This document shows, one piece after another, positions 1 to 7,528 of a DNA stretch of 14,613 nucleotides (position 1 is its first letter; the number at the start of each line of letters is the position of its first letter). The DNA comes from Chloroflexota bacterium (lineage in GTDB: Bacteria > Chloroflexota > Ktedonobacteria > Ktedonobacterales > Ktedonobacteraceae): contig VBHI01000137.1 in assembly GCA_005881495.1 (NCBI GenBank), positions 1 through 14,613 on the forward strand, in the 5' to 3' direction. The notes below the pieces were generated by a model that had not been told where the DNA came from, made no database searches, and saw nothing but the letters and a program-made list of their open reading frames with translations. Position numbers and translations under genes: made by a program.

Positions 1-11
1 TCCGGATGAAA

Positions 12-55
12 GAATGAGGGATTCCGGTCTGGATAGTAGACAGGGTCCCTCATTC
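12..55 (+). repeat. Stem-loop upstream of the permease genes
   Basis: A perfect 10-bp inverted repeat, GAATGAGGGA (12-21) and TCCCTCATTC (46-55), surrounds a 24-nt loop. No T-run follows, so it is not a standard intrinsic terminator. Its place just before a permease gene fits the mRNA-stabilising hairpins known between binding-protein and permease genes in sugar ABC operons. The upstream gene is outside the window, so that role is inference. The rest of 1-111 holds only the leader and the ribosome binding site GAAAGG at 99-104. Confidence 0.5.
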
Positions 56-111
56 ATCACTCCCACTGCATCAGAGATTGCTCGCTTCATAATAAAAAGA
101 AAGGTCACGTT

Positions 112-1059
112 ATGAGTCAGGCAAATCAGGCGGTCCAGATATCCACACTGCCCGACATGAAAAAGCGTGTCGTTCCCACGGAGGCACACCGCACGGGAAG
201 AACCTGGTTGCATCTTCCCGCGCTCGTATACATGATTGTGTTAACGCAGATTCCATTTCTCCTCGCAGTGTGGTTTAGCCTGCACGCCTGGAATCTGCTG
301 GTGCCATCCGAGGGTTTTCCATTTGTGGGTCTCGCAAACTACGTCACCGAGTTTGTACACGATCCAAACTTCTGGCCTATTATGGGCAATACGTTACAAC
401 TGGTGGTTGGGTCGATCATCCTGGCTCTTGTAGGTGGGACGATACTGGCACTACTGTTAAACCGCCCGATATGGGGCAGAAGTGTCTTGCGTGGCATAGC
501 CATAGTTCCATTTTTGGTGACTCCAACAGTTATGGCGCTGATATGGAAAGATCTCTTTCTTAGCCCGACTTCAGGGATGGTGAACTGGCTCCTCCACTTT
601 ATCGGTATTCCTAATGTTGCCTGGTTTTCGACTTTTCCGCTTCAGAGTATCATATTCATCGTCGCCTGGGAATGGACCCCATTCGTGATGCTTGTCATTC
701 TTGCGGGCCTCCAGGCCATCCCGGGTGAAGTGTTAGAGGCTGCGAAGGTGGATGGTGCGGATGCCTTCACAACATTTTGGCGTGTTGTCTTTCCTTTACT
801 GCGAAAACCGTACGAGATCGCAATCCTCTTTGGCACTATTTTTATCTTTCAGACGTTCGGCGAAATTTACGTGACAACTGCTGGTGGGCCAGGATTAACA
901 ACCAACACTCTACCTTACTACACCTACCGATCGGCATTGAGCTCGTTTCAGATCGGACAGGCGGCAACGCTTGGCGTTATAGGGGTAATAGTAGCAATTC
1001 TTGCCGCCAGGGGCATGTTGCAACTCATGACTGAGCGGACAGTATCAGAAAGGGTCTAA
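112..1059 (+). CDS. Carbohydrate ABC transporter permease, MalF/UgpA type
   Basis: Inner-membrane permease (315 aa) that should pair with the next gene to form the channel of a sugar or polyol importer. About six hydrophobic helices are visible, at roughly residues 35-55, 92-116, 124-146, 178-200, 233-252 and 281-303. The cytoplasmic EAA loop that docks the ATPase reads EAAKVDG at 209-215, followed by the usual hydrophobic-Pro-Leu segment (VVFPLL). Length and layout are normal for the binding-protein-dependent permease family. The start at 112 has GAAAGG at 99-104. The stop is 3 nt from the next start, so the two permeases are surely co-translated. No substrate-binding protein or ATPase gene is present. 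The binding protein is probably just upstream, and the ATPase may be a shared MsmX/UgpC-type protein encoded elsewhere. The substrate cannot be read from the sequence; the neighbouring dehydrogenases and kinase suggest a polyol or pentose-type sugar. Confidence 0.93.
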   Translation: MSQANQAVQISTLPDMKKRVVPTEAHRTGRTWLHLPALVYMIVLTQIPFLLAVWFSLHAWNLLVPSEGFPFVGLANYVTEFVHDPNFWPIMGNTLQLVVGSIILALVGGTILALLLNRPIWGRSVLRGIAIVPFLVTPTVMALIWKDLFLSPTSGMVNWLLHFIGIPNVAWFSTFPLQSIIFIVAWEWTPFVMLVILAGLQAIPGEVLEAAKVDGADAFTTFWRVVFPLLRKPYEIAILFGTIFIFQTFGEIYVTTAGGPGLTTNTLPYYTYRSALSSFQIGQAATLGVIGVIVAILAARGMLQLMTERTVSERV

Positions 1060-1062
1060 CTA

Positions 1063-1893
1063 ATGACTACGGAAGCTACACGCAAGTGGTCCAACTTCGC
1101 ATGGACAGCCTTGACCTACATCCTGGTTTTTTTGCTGGTCTTTCCCGTCCTCTGGATGGCACTGACCGGATTTAAGACAGAAATCGCGGCGATTAACATT
1201 CCGCCCATACTGTTCTTCCAGCCGACGCTCGATCAGTTTCTGCTCGCGATTGAGGGAGGCTTCGGTGCCTACTTGTTCAATAGCGTGGTGGCGGCTCTAG
1301 TTTCGACTGCCCTCGCGTTGGTTTTGGGCATTCCCGCCGCCTACGCGATGGTCTTCCATATGACAACGAAGTCATCCAATGACATGCTTTTCTTTGTACT
1401 CTCCACGCGCTTCATGCCGTTTGCGGCCATCCTTGTTCCTTTGTACGTGATCATTACACGCCTCAACTTACTGGATAACCTCTTCACGTTAATCGTCATC
1501 TATACTGCGATGAACCTGCCTTTGATTATCTGGATGGCCCGTTCGTACTTCCTGGAACTGCCAAAAGAGGTGTTGGAGGGAGCCTGGCTAGATGGTTGTT
1601 CGATATTGCAGACAATTGTGAGGGTCGTCGTGCCGATGGCAGCACCTGGGTTAACTGCAGCGGCACTGCTGGCCATCATTTTTGCCTGGAACGATTTCTT
1701 CTTCGCCGTCACGCTGACCTATACCAACTCACCAACTTTACCCATTATGGTTGCGGCATTTACGAGTAACGAAGGTCTCTTCCTGGCGAAGGTGTCCGCT
1801 CTGGCGACGCTGATCATTCTGGTGCCTGTTGCGATAGGCATCTATGCACAGAGGTACCTGGTTCAAGGGCTGACTGGTGGCGCGCTAAAATAA
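1063..1893 (+). CDS. Carbohydrate ABC transporter permease, MalG/UgpE type
   Basis: Second inner-membrane permease (276 aa), the expected partner of the preceding one. Six hydrophobic segments can be seen, at about 14-34, 70-98, 108-130, 137-158, 191-215 and 245-264. The EAA loop is present in a relaxed form, EGAWLDG at 172-178, followed by VVVPMAAPG. The short N-terminus, the length and the segment FAWNDFFFAVTL near the last third are typical of MalG-like subunits. The start at 1063 has GAAAGGG at 1048-1054, which lies inside the end of the upstream gene. The EGA variant replaces one small residue with another and should not break ATPase docking. A structured 142-nt leader separates this gene from the catabolic genes, so expression of transporter and enzymes may be uncoupled. 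Confidence 0.93.
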   Translation: MTTEATRKWSNFAWTALTYILVFLLVFPVLWMALTGFKTEIAAINIPPILFFQPTLDQFLLAIEGGFGAYLFNSVVAALVSTALALVLGIPAAYAMVFHMTTKSSNDMLFFVLSTRFMPFAAILVPLYVIITRLNLLDNLFTLIVIYTAMNLPLIIWMARSYFLELPKEVLEGAWLDGCSILQTIVRVVVPMAAPGLTAAALLAIIFAWNDFFFAVTLTYTNSPTLPIMVAAFTSNEGLFLAKVSALATLIILVPVAIGIYAQRYLVQGLTGGALK

Positions 1894-1911
1894 CAAGGCC
1901 GTTTAGAAAGG

Positions 1912-2005
1912 GACTATCGATTGTCGTACCCAATAGGCGTCAAGTGAAGAAAGAAGGACAGGAAAACAGGGTTTAACTTGACGCCTATTGGGACTATCGA
2001 TTGTC
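1912..2005. promoter_or_regulatory. Candidate paired operators with a central CG
   Basis: Inside each 19-bp direct repeat lies GACTATCGATTGTC (1912-1925 and 1992-2005). It is palindromic except for one symmetric pair of T/T mismatches and is centred on CG. LacI-family regulators of sugar operons bind palindromes with a central CG, so two such sites 80 bp apart could form a looped operator. This is inference: no regulator gene is in the window, and a shared origin by duplication would also explain the two copies. Confidence 0.3.
1929..1992 (+). repeat. Perfect 17-bp inverted repeat (intercistronic hairpin)
   Basis: CCCAATAGGCGTCAAGT at 1929-1945 is exactly complementary to ACTTGACGCCTATTGGG at 1976-1992, with a 30-nt purine-rich loop. 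In RNA this would be a very stable hairpin about 43 nt upstream of the dehydrogenase start. No T-run follows, so it is unlikely to be a simple intrinsic terminator. Its right arm overlaps the second 19-bp direct repeat by GGG. Possible roles are mRNA end protection, RNase processing between transporter and enzyme genes, attenuation, or the ends of a very small mobile element. The sequence does not decide between them. Confidence 0.8.
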
Positions 2006-2035
2006 GTATCCCAAGAAAGAAAGGATTAGTCTCCT

Positions 2036-2992
2036 ATGCGTGCTGTGATCATTGATGCTCCGGGCATCATTCGGGTGGACAATGTGCCAGACCCCACTCC
2101 TCGTCCAGATGAAGTGCTCGTTCGAGTGGGTGCATGTGGTATCTGCGGCACCGATCTGCATATTATCGATGGCGACTCTCCGTTGGCCCGCTATCCTATC
2201 ATCCCCGGTCACGAGTTTGCGGGCGAGGTTGTGGCATTGGGAAGCGATGTTGCTCAAAGGAACGGGAAAGAAGGAGTGAACATAACGGTTGGCAGCAGAA
2301 TTGCCATCGAGCCGAACCTGTACTGTGGTTATTGCGATTCTTGTCGTACGGGCCATGAAAATCTGTGTCTCAACTACGCTGCGATCGGCGTCACGACAAA
2401 CGGAGCCATTGCTCAATACGTGACGGTGCCTATCGCGAAAGCCTATGCCTTGCCTGATAACATCTCGTTGCGCGAAGCTGCGCTGATTGAGCCAGTCTCT
2501 TGCGCGGTGCATGGCATGCATAGTCTCAATCCCAGGTCCGGTGATACCTTCCTCATTGTAGGTGCTGGAACTATGGGGTTGCTCCTCTTGCAGCTTGCGG
2601 TGCGAGGGGGTGCGTCACGGGTCGCTATGGTCGATGTAAACGCGCAACGCCTGGCGCTTGCGGAGCAGCTTGGACCCACGCGTACATATAGCGACATCAA
2701 GCAGGCGTTGAAAGATGAGCCGCTTGGATTCAACTGTGTCATCGATGCAACTGGTATTGCAGCGGTCATTGAAAACGCGTTCCTGACGGTCAAGCGCGGC
2801 GGAAAGTTTCTGATATTTGGAGTTGCATCGCCCGAAGCTCACATCTCGCTTTCTCCATTCCTCATCAGTAGTGGCGTGATCAATACTCAGGCCATGCTGA
2901 CAACAGCACTTCCCTTGCAGGATTTTCTCGAAGCACTCGACATGGTACGATATGGTAAGGGCGTCAAGACCCAGATACTGCCGAATGCTTAG
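2036..2992 (+). CDS. Zinc-dependent medium-chain dehydrogenase with an internal C-terminal deletion
   Basis: NAD(P)-dependent polyol or alcohol dehydrogenase of the sorbitol/threonine dehydrogenase group (318 aa), predicted cytosolic. Catalytic-zinc candidates C37, H59 with E60, and E152 are present, as are the four structural-zinc cysteines C97, C100, C103 and C111. The Rossmann fingerprint GAGTMG lies at 176-181. The oddity is length: relatives have about 340-350 residues. The sequence runs from LSPF (272-275) directly into LISSG (276-280). In the second dehydrogenase of this operon, the corresponding anchors ESNL and LIESG are separated by 24 residues. The missing piece covers the last part of the nucleotide-binding domain, so activity may be reduced or altered. 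The reading frame is intact. The start at 2036 has AAAGGA at 2019-2024. Its likely job is oxidation of the imported polyol to the ketose used by the next gene. The exact substrate is unknown. Confidence 0.88.
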   Translation: MRAVIIDAPGIIRVDNVPDPTPRPDEVLVRVGACGICGTDLHIIDGDSPLARYPIIPGHEFAGEVVALGSDVAQRNGKEGVNITVGSRIAIEPNLYCGYCDSCRTGHENLCLNYAAIGVTTNGAIAQYVTVPIAKAYALPDNISLREAALIEPVSCAVHGMHSLNPRSGDTFLIVGAGTMGLLLLQLAVRGGASRVAMVDVNAQRLALAEQLGPTRTYSDIKQALKDEPLGFNCVIDATGIAAVIENAFLTVKRGGKFLIFGVASPEAHISLSPFLISSGVINTQAMLTTALPLQDFLEALDMVRYGKGVKTQILPNA

Positions 2993-3041
2993 AGAAGGGA
3001 CAAGAAAAGCTCCCTTGTTCACCCAGGGGAGATAGACAATA

Positions 3042-4595
3042 GTGAGCAGCCTTTACTTCATGGGAATTGATGGTGGAACGGAGAGCGTGCGCGTCGGCGT
3101 CTTCGACCAGGAAGGTACACCAGTAAGCTTCGCGAGCCACACGTATACACTCAAGCACCCGCGCCCCGGCTGGGCAGAGCAGGACCCCGATGAGTGGTGG
3201 GCGTCCCTGGTAGCGGCGGTCAGGGATGTAATGAGCAAAAGCGGCATTGTGCCCAATGAGATCGCTGGCATCTCTTTAGACGGTACGACCTGCACGGTTG
3301 TCGCGTTGGATAAGTACGACCGAGTACTGCGACCAGCCATCATCTGGATGGATATTCGTGCCGCCGATCAAGCACGCCGAGTCGCCGAGACTGGAGATGC
3401 GGCACTCAAATACAATGGCTTCGCCAAAGTCTCTGCGGAATGGATGCCCTGCAAGGCCCTCTGGTTGAAAGAGAATGAACCGGACATTTATAGTGCTGCT
3501 ACACATATTTGTGAATACATTGATTGGATGACCCACCGTCTCACTGGCGAATGGACGGCGAGTATCAACACCGCCAGCCTTCGCTGGTACTATGACCGTA
3601 ACAATGACGGTTTTCCAGCCAGTCTCTATCAGGCTGTTGGACTAGACGATCTTCTCGAGAAGTTCCCCCAGAAGGTACTGGACATGGGTACCGTGGTCGG
3701 TGGTCTCAGCAAGAAAGCGGCAGAGGAGCTTGGTCTGCCCCCTGGTATTCCAGTTGCTGAAGGTGGGGCGGATTCTATGGTGGGTACAGTGGGCATGGAT
3801 GTGCTAGCCCCAGGCAAGGCCGCCCTTATCACGGGATCATCGCATGCCATTTTTTGTGAGTCAGCAGAGGCTATTTATGGCCCGGGGTTCTTTGGCGCCT
3901 TCACTGACGCTGTGATTCCTGGCCAGTACGTGGTGGAAGGTGGTCAAGTTTCCACTGGCTCCATCGTCAAATGGTTCCGGGATAATTTCTGTGGGGGACT
4001 CGTTGAGGAGGCTAGTACGCTTGGACTCGACCTTTACGATCTGCTCAACAAGCGCGCTGAGAACTTGCCTGTAGGTTCTGATGGACTGATGGTGGTGGAT
4101 CACTGGCAAGGAAACCGTACTCCCTATGCCGACCCAGAAGCACGTGGGATGATTTGGGGACTTACACTTAAGCACAACACGACGCATGTCTACCGTGCGA
4201 TTGTGGAGGGCATCTGCTATGGGACGGAACTTATCTTTCGGACACTACGCAATTATGGCTTCCAGCCGCAGCAGATCGTTGCTAGCGGAGGTTCTCTGAA
4301 GAGTCAGTTGTGGATGCAGATTCATGCAGACGTCAGCAATCTTCCGATCACCTTTACAAAAGTGGTCGACGCTCCGGTGCTTGGTTCGGCAATACTAGCG
4401 GCGGTGGGAGCAGGAATATATCCGAATCTACAGGAAGCAGCACGCCATATGGTGCATACGAGCCATCGTATTGAACCAGATCAGCAACGGCACAAAGAAT
4501 ATCAGTTCTACGTGGATAAGTATATAGCCACTTATCCCCAGATGCGAGACTTGATGCATGATGTTGCCCAACACGTTGCAAGACGTAAGGGATGA
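3042..4595 (+). CDS. FGGY-family carbohydrate kinase, pentulose kinase-like
   Basis: ATP-dependent sugar kinase (517 aa) that should phosphorylate a ketose made by the neighbouring dehydrogenases. The N-terminal actin-like phosphate loop GIDGGTESVRVGVFD is at 8-22. The likely catalytic base is D244 in EGGADSMVG. A block GNRTPYADPEARG at 357-369 resembles the D-ribulokinase/human-FGGY branch. The C-terminal nucleotide-binding block is ASGGSLKSQLWMQIHADV, at 414-431. Length is normal for the family. The start is taken as GTG at 3042, because AGGGGAG at 3025-3031 is well placed for it; the in-frame ATG at 3060 would remove the first strand of the fold. The 49-nt gap before it contains a weak hairpin (AAGGGA 2995-3000, TCCCTT 3011-3016). 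The TGA stop lies 26 nt before the next gene's preferred start. Substrate could be ribulose, xylulose or another ketose. Confidence 0.92.
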   Translation: MSSLYFMGIDGGTESVRVGVFDQEGTPVSFASHTYTLKHPRPGWAEQDPDEWWASLVAAVRDVMSKSGIVPNEIAGISLDGTTCTVVALDKYDRVLRPAIIWMDIRAADQARRVAETGDAALKYNGFAKVSAEWMPCKALWLKENEPDIYSAATHICEYIDWMTHRLTGEWTASINTASLRWYYDRNNDGFPASLYQAVGLDDLLEKFPQKVLDMGTVVGGLSKKAAEELGLPPGIPVAEGGADSMVGTVGMDVLAPGKAALITGSSHAIFCESAEAIYGPGFFGAFTDAVIPGQYVVEGGQVSTGSIVKWFRDNFCGGLVEEASTLGLDLYDLLNKRAENLPVGSDGLMVVDHWQGNRTPYADPEARGMIWGLTLKHNTTHVYRAIVEGICYGTELIFRTLRNYGFQPQQIVASGGSLKSQLWMQIHADVSNLPITFTKVVDAPVLGSAILAAVGAGIYPNLQEAARHMVHTSHRIEPDQQRHKEYQFYVDKYIATYPQMRDLMHDVAQHVARRKG

Positions 4596-4610
4596 CAGGA
4601 GACAATGCCT

Positions 4611-4615
4611 GGAGG
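4611..4615 (+). promoter_or_regulatory. Ribosome binding site that sets the second dehydrogenase start
   Basis: GGAGG sits 6 nt before ATG at 4622. The alternative in-frame ATG at 4592 overlaps the kinase stop (ATGA), lacks a comparable site and would add ten residues not expected in this family, so 4622 is preferred. Confidence 0.75.
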
Positions 4616-4621
4616 AATAAA

Positions 4622-5662
4622 ATGCTTGCAGCTGTGTTTCAACGTCCCGGCCAGATGGAAGTAACGGAGGTTGATACGCCCGACATCGGACCGGACGAAA
4701 TCCTCGTCAAGGTAGGCGCCAACACGATATGTGGAACTGATGTGCGTATCTTCCGTGGAGAAAAGACAAAAGGCATCTCCTTGCCCACCATCCTGGGCCA
4801 CGAAATGGCAGGCTACGTGCATAAGGTAGGTCAGCATGTAAGGGGATATGAGGTGGGAGCAGCGGTAGCGATGGCCCCAGTAATCGCGTGTCACCACTGT
4901 TTCTATTGTCAAAATGGCATGGAGAATGTTTGCCCCAACCAGAAAATAGTAGGCTATGACGTGAATGGGGGCTTAAGTGAATATGTGCGGATCCCTGCCG
5001 ACGCAGTAGCAGCTGGGAATCTCTTTGTTGCTCAAAAGGATTTACCTTCGGAATATCTGGCACTCGCCGAGCCACTGGCCTGTTGTGTCAACGGCCACCA
5101 CCGCTCTCGGATACACCTGAACTCCACTGTGCTCATTATGGGGTCAGGTCCCATTGGCCTGTTTCACCTCCAGCTTTCTCTCCTGGCAGGAGCGCGCGCC
5201 GTCATCGTGAGCGATCCCTCAGCTCCTCGTCGGGCTGTCGCCTCCAACTTTGGGGCACATATCACTGTTGACCCTACCGCTGAAGACCTTTCTTCAATAG
5301 TGTCCGAGGTTACAGGAGGGCTTGGGGTGGATTCGGTCATTATCTGCGTTGGCCTACCCTGGCTAGTAAATAATGCTCTCAATATGGCTCGACAGGGAGG
5401 TCGTGTCAATATCTTTGCTGGCCTTGCCGGCAAAGGATGGACGGAGATCGAGTCTAACCTCATCCACTACAAAGAACTGGAAGTAACTGGCAGTGCGAAT
5501 TCCCGACGTGCCGACTACCAGACTGCTCTTCAGCTTATTGAGTCGGGACGTATCAAGGTGGAAGCAATGGTGACTGACCGCTTCCCGCTCCGGTCTGCTC
5601 ATGCAGCACTGGACAAAGCCGCCAGCGGAGAAGGGATCAAGGTAGCAGTAATGGGCCTCTGA
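4622..5662 (+). CDS. Zinc-dependent medium-chain dehydrogenase, sorbitol/threonine dehydrogenase type
   Basis: Full-length (346 aa) NAD(P)-dependent alcohol or polyol dehydrogenase. Catalytic-zinc candidates are C37, H60 with E61, and E150; structural-zinc cysteines are C90, C93, C96 and C104. The coenzyme-binding fingerprint GSGPIG is at 174-179, and D198 at the end of the next strand suggests NAD rather than NADP. The protein starts MLAAVFQRPG, the usual beginning for the family. It differs clearly from the dehydrogenase at 2036 and has the segment missing there, so the pair probably acts on different carbons or different substrates rather than being recent copies. It is the last gene of the operon and is followed by a hairpin. 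Whether it oxidises the imported sugar alcohol or reduces an intermediate cannot be told. Confidence 0.92.
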   Translation: MLAAVFQRPGQMEVTEVDTPDIGPDEILVKVGANTICGTDVRIFRGEKTKGISLPTILGHEMAGYVHKVGQHVRGYEVGAAVAMAPVIACHHCFYCQNGMENVCPNQKIVGYDVNGGLSEYVRIPADAVAAGNLFVAQKDLPSEYLALAEPLACCVNGHHRSRIHLNSTVLIMGSGPIGLFHLQLSLLAGARAVIVSDPSAPRRAVASNFGAHITVDPTAEDLSSIVSEVTGGLGVDSVIICVGLPWLVNNALNMARQGGRVNIFAGLAGKGWTEIESNLIHYKELEVTGSANSRRADYQTALQLIESGRIKVEAMVTDRFPLRSAHAALDKAASGEGIKVAVMGL

Positions 5663-5702
5663 GGAGTACTACTTCGTTAGTAGCTCCTTCTCTCTCCTCT
5701 TT
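5663..5702 (+). terminator. Candidate terminator hairpin between convergent genes
   Basis: Directly after the stop codon, GGAGTACTA (5663-5671) pairs with TAGTA-G-CTCC (5678-5687). This gives a 9-bp stem with one bulged G and a CTTCGT loop. A pyrimidine-rich tract with scattered T (5688-5702) follows instead of a clean T-run, so efficiency is uncertain. Its position between two converging transcription units supports a terminator role. Confidence 0.5.
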
Positions 5703-5726
5703 CCCGCGCCCCTACAACCTTGTATC

Positions 5727-6884
5727 TTATGGGGTAACTTTCAGTACCCCGATGGCGCCTTTGCTGGCATCAGAAAACGAGTGAGTGACGAAGGGATACA
5801 GTCCTGCTGCCGGTATCACCATTTCCACTACTGCGCCACCTCCCGGCGGGATGGTGATCGTCTGGTTCCCCACCATGTGATTGGCGGGATTGCCATCGAT
5901 ATACACATCGCTGAAAAGCGCTCCGATGACATGGAAGGCCGAGAACTGCGACGGGCCTGCATTCAATATAAACAGCCGGACGCGCTGGCCAACCTTTGCT
6001 GTCAATGGGGCATCTTTATACTGGTTGAGATACCCATTGAACACGACGTAGTCCGGAATGTTACTCATCATTTTTGTGACGTCTACCGAATACGAACCAT
6101 CGGGAATCTGGTGGGTATAAAACTCACTCTGTACCAGCGCGTACTCTGTAGCAGGCGCCCAGCCATTTGCGGGGTCGACAATAATCGTTCCGTACATGCC
6201 ATTAGCCATGTGATAAATCACGGTCGGGGTGCCGCAGTGGTACATAAACACGCCGGGGTAGTTCGCGCGCCACGTAAACGTGAAGCTTTTTCCTGGTTCA
6301 ATGGACTGATAGTCCACGTTCCAGGGTACCTGCGCTGCGTGGAAGTCAATTGAGTGTGCCATGCTGCCTTCATTAACGAGAGTCGTATGCACCAATTGGC
6401 CCTGGCGAACATGCAGGATTGGCCCTGGCACCGTGCCGTTGAAGCTCCACGCGTGATATGCCACATTTGGAGCAATCGAGATGAGAATCTCTTTCATCGT
6501 GAGATTGATATTGACAGTGTTGCCCGGGGACACCGGGGGAATCTGCGCGTTGTAGGTGTTGTGCGCTGGAACAACGACTGTTGGCACTGACGAAGTGTTG
6601 CTGCTGGTTGTTGCATTCGTTGTGGATGTTGTTGGTCGGGACTGCCCGACGATGATCGAGCCTATGAGTAGAATAAGCATCACTGCCCCGGTCAACGCCA
6701 TCAGACCCCACATTCTTGTCCTGTTCGGCTTCGGCTTCGGCGCTGCGGGCTTCAGATAAGCGCGCCGGCCATTGATTTCTACCGGGCTTTCTACCTTCAT
6801 GTTACCATTGTCGCTAAGAACTGGTTGCCGTTCCTCTACGCCCTTTTTCGGATCCTGTGATGGTTCTGTCGTTGATTGACTCAT
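5727..6884 (-). CDS. Membrane-anchored two-domain copper oxidase, NirK (nitrite reductase)-like
   Basis: A 385-aa protein with a charged cytoplasmic N-terminus, one membrane helix (about 58-80), a Ser/Thr-rich linker (83-103) and two cupredoxin domains facing outward. Domain 1 has the full NirK copper set: type 1 ligands H177, C217, H225 and M230; type 2 ligands H182 and H216; and the catalytic Asp at D180 (HSIDFHA). Domain 2 supplies the third type 2 histidine, H368 (VTH), needed for a trimer with copper at the subunit interface. However, the catalytic His of classical nitrite reductases (GGH in the HLIGGH block) is replaced by L323 in HVIGAL. The protein may therefore reduce nitrite poorly or act on another substrate, for example as a laccase-like oxidase. 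GAGGAGA at 6891-6897 is its ribosome binding site. It lies 54 nt after the hemerythrin-like gene, probably in one transcript. The family call is firm; the nitrite reductase activity is not. Confidence 0.85.
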   Translation of the reverse strand: MSQSTTEPSQDPKKGVEERQPVLSDNGNMKVESPVEINGRRAYLKPAAPKPKPNRTRMWGLMALTGAVMLILLIGSIIVGQSRPTTSTTNATTSSNTSSVPTVVVPAHNTYNAQIPPVSPGNTVNINLTMKEILISIAPNVAYHAWSFNGTVPGPILHVRQGQLVHTTLVNEGSMAHSIDFHAAQVPWNVDYQSIEPGKSFTFTWRANYPGVFMYHCGTPTVIYHMANGMYGTIIVDPANGWAPATEYALVQSEFYTHQIPDGSYSVDVTKMMSNIPDYVVFNGYLNQYKDAPLTAKVGQRVRLFILNAGPSQFSAFHVIGALFSDVYIDGNPANHMVGNQTITIPPGGGAVVEMVIPAAGLYPFVTHSFSDASKGAIGVLKVTP

Positions 6885-6938
6885 AAGTGTTCTCCTCTGC
6901 TGGGAAAAAGACGGAATAGCTGGTGATTGACAATGTAC

Positions 6939-7451
6939 TTAAAATGAACTGAGCTTGATTTTTGCTTCCTTGGCTGCTGTTTCCATCGCCTCAAACATCT
7001 CCTGTGCCTCATCTGGCGTCAATCGAGCATCGAGAAGAGGGAGATAGATTTCCTCCTCTTTGGCGAAATGAAGCTTGACGATGGCATAGAGGCCATAGAG
7101 AACGCGGCGTAGGGCCTTCTCCTGAGACTCGCTGACGCTTTTCCCTGAGATCTGCATCTTCAGTGACGCCAGTTCCTCGGTGAGTCGGCCAATCTCGACA
7201 TGATCGCGGCTCATCGTAGCAGTGACTGCCGGAGCGCTCATGAGTCTTCCTACCGTTGGGTACAATGCCCATTCTTCTGCCTGAGCATGAGGAATCAGGT
7301 GATGCTCCAGGAACATATAAACGTCATAGACACGCTGCCTTAATGTATTCATTGGCATTGTGCCAATGGCATCCGCCACCGATCGCAACATTTCGATGTG
7401 TGGCATCAACTCCGTATGCTCTTCGCGCAAAGGCTGGGTCAGTGTTACCAT
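6939..7451 (-). CDS. Hemerythrin-like domain protein
   Basis: A small (170 aa) all-helical cytosolic protein expected to hold a di-iron centre that binds O2 or NO. Candidate ligands follow the hemerythrin pattern: H12, H51 and/or H55 with E59 (HxxxE), H84, and H128 with E132 (HxxxE). The start at 7451 is chosen because AAGGA lies about 9 nt upstream. The longer frame from ATG 7514 has no ribosome binding site, and its extra 21 residues cross a tandem 9-nt repeat (ATTAGCAAG twice on the coding strand, 7462-7479). Such proteins are often found with nitrite reductase and NO-handling genes, where they sense, store or repair. Here the gene precedes the NirK-like gene and diverges from a Crp/Fnr regulator. 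A specific role cannot be read from the sequence. Confidence 0.85.
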   Translation of the reverse strand: MVTLTQPLREEHTELMPHIEMLRSVADAIGTMPMNTLRQRVYDVYMFLEHHLIPHAQAEEWALYPTVGRLMSAPAVTATMSRDHVEIGRLTEELASLKMQISGKSVSESQEKALRRVLYGLYAIVKLHFAKEEEIYLPLLDARLTPDEAQEMFEAMETAAKEAKIKLSSF

Positions 7452-7515
7452 TGTTTCTATCCTTGCTAATCTTGCTAATTTGCTTTCCTTTAGAAATGGA
7501 TGTAGTTCACGCATC

Positions 7516-7528
7516 CATACTGAGTATG
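7516..7528. promoter_or_regulatory. Perfect 13-bp palindrome upstream of the hemerythrin-like gene
   Basis: CATACTGAGTATG is a perfect inverted repeat with 6-bp arms around a single G. It lies about 65 bp upstream of the hemerythrin-like start, in the divergent control region 7452-7685. It is a candidate operator. It does not match the TTGAT-N4-ATCAA or TGTGA-N6-TCACA consensus. Confidence 0.35.

Larger units (their letters stand above)
1910..2008 (+). repeat. 19-bp direct repeat flanking the dehydrogenase leader
   Basis: GGGACTATCGATTGTCGTA occurs exactly at 1910-1928 and again at 1990-2008, offset by 80 bp. Similarity continues: each copy is followed by CCC (second copy TCCC) and later by a purine-rich AAGAAAGAAGGA or AAGAAAGAAAGGA. 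The second purine run contains the ribosome binding site of the next gene. This looks like a partial duplication of the gene's leader, with the inverted repeat inserted or retained between the copies. Confidence 0.85.

Noticed and set aside
1994..2521. 175-aa minus-strand open frame over the first dehydrogenase
   Set aside because: It is antisense to a gene with full zinc-binding and Rossmann motifs; its composition (many His, Arg, Thr) is that of a shadow frame.
2995..3016. AAGGGA/TCCCTT hairpin between the first dehydrogenase and the kinase as a terminator
   Set aside because: Only 6 bp, a 10-nt loop and no T-run; the genes look co-transcribed.
4592..4621. Upstream start for the second dehydrogenase overlapping the kinase stop
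   Set aside because: The strong GGAGG at 4611-4615 and the typical family N-terminus favour ATG 4622.
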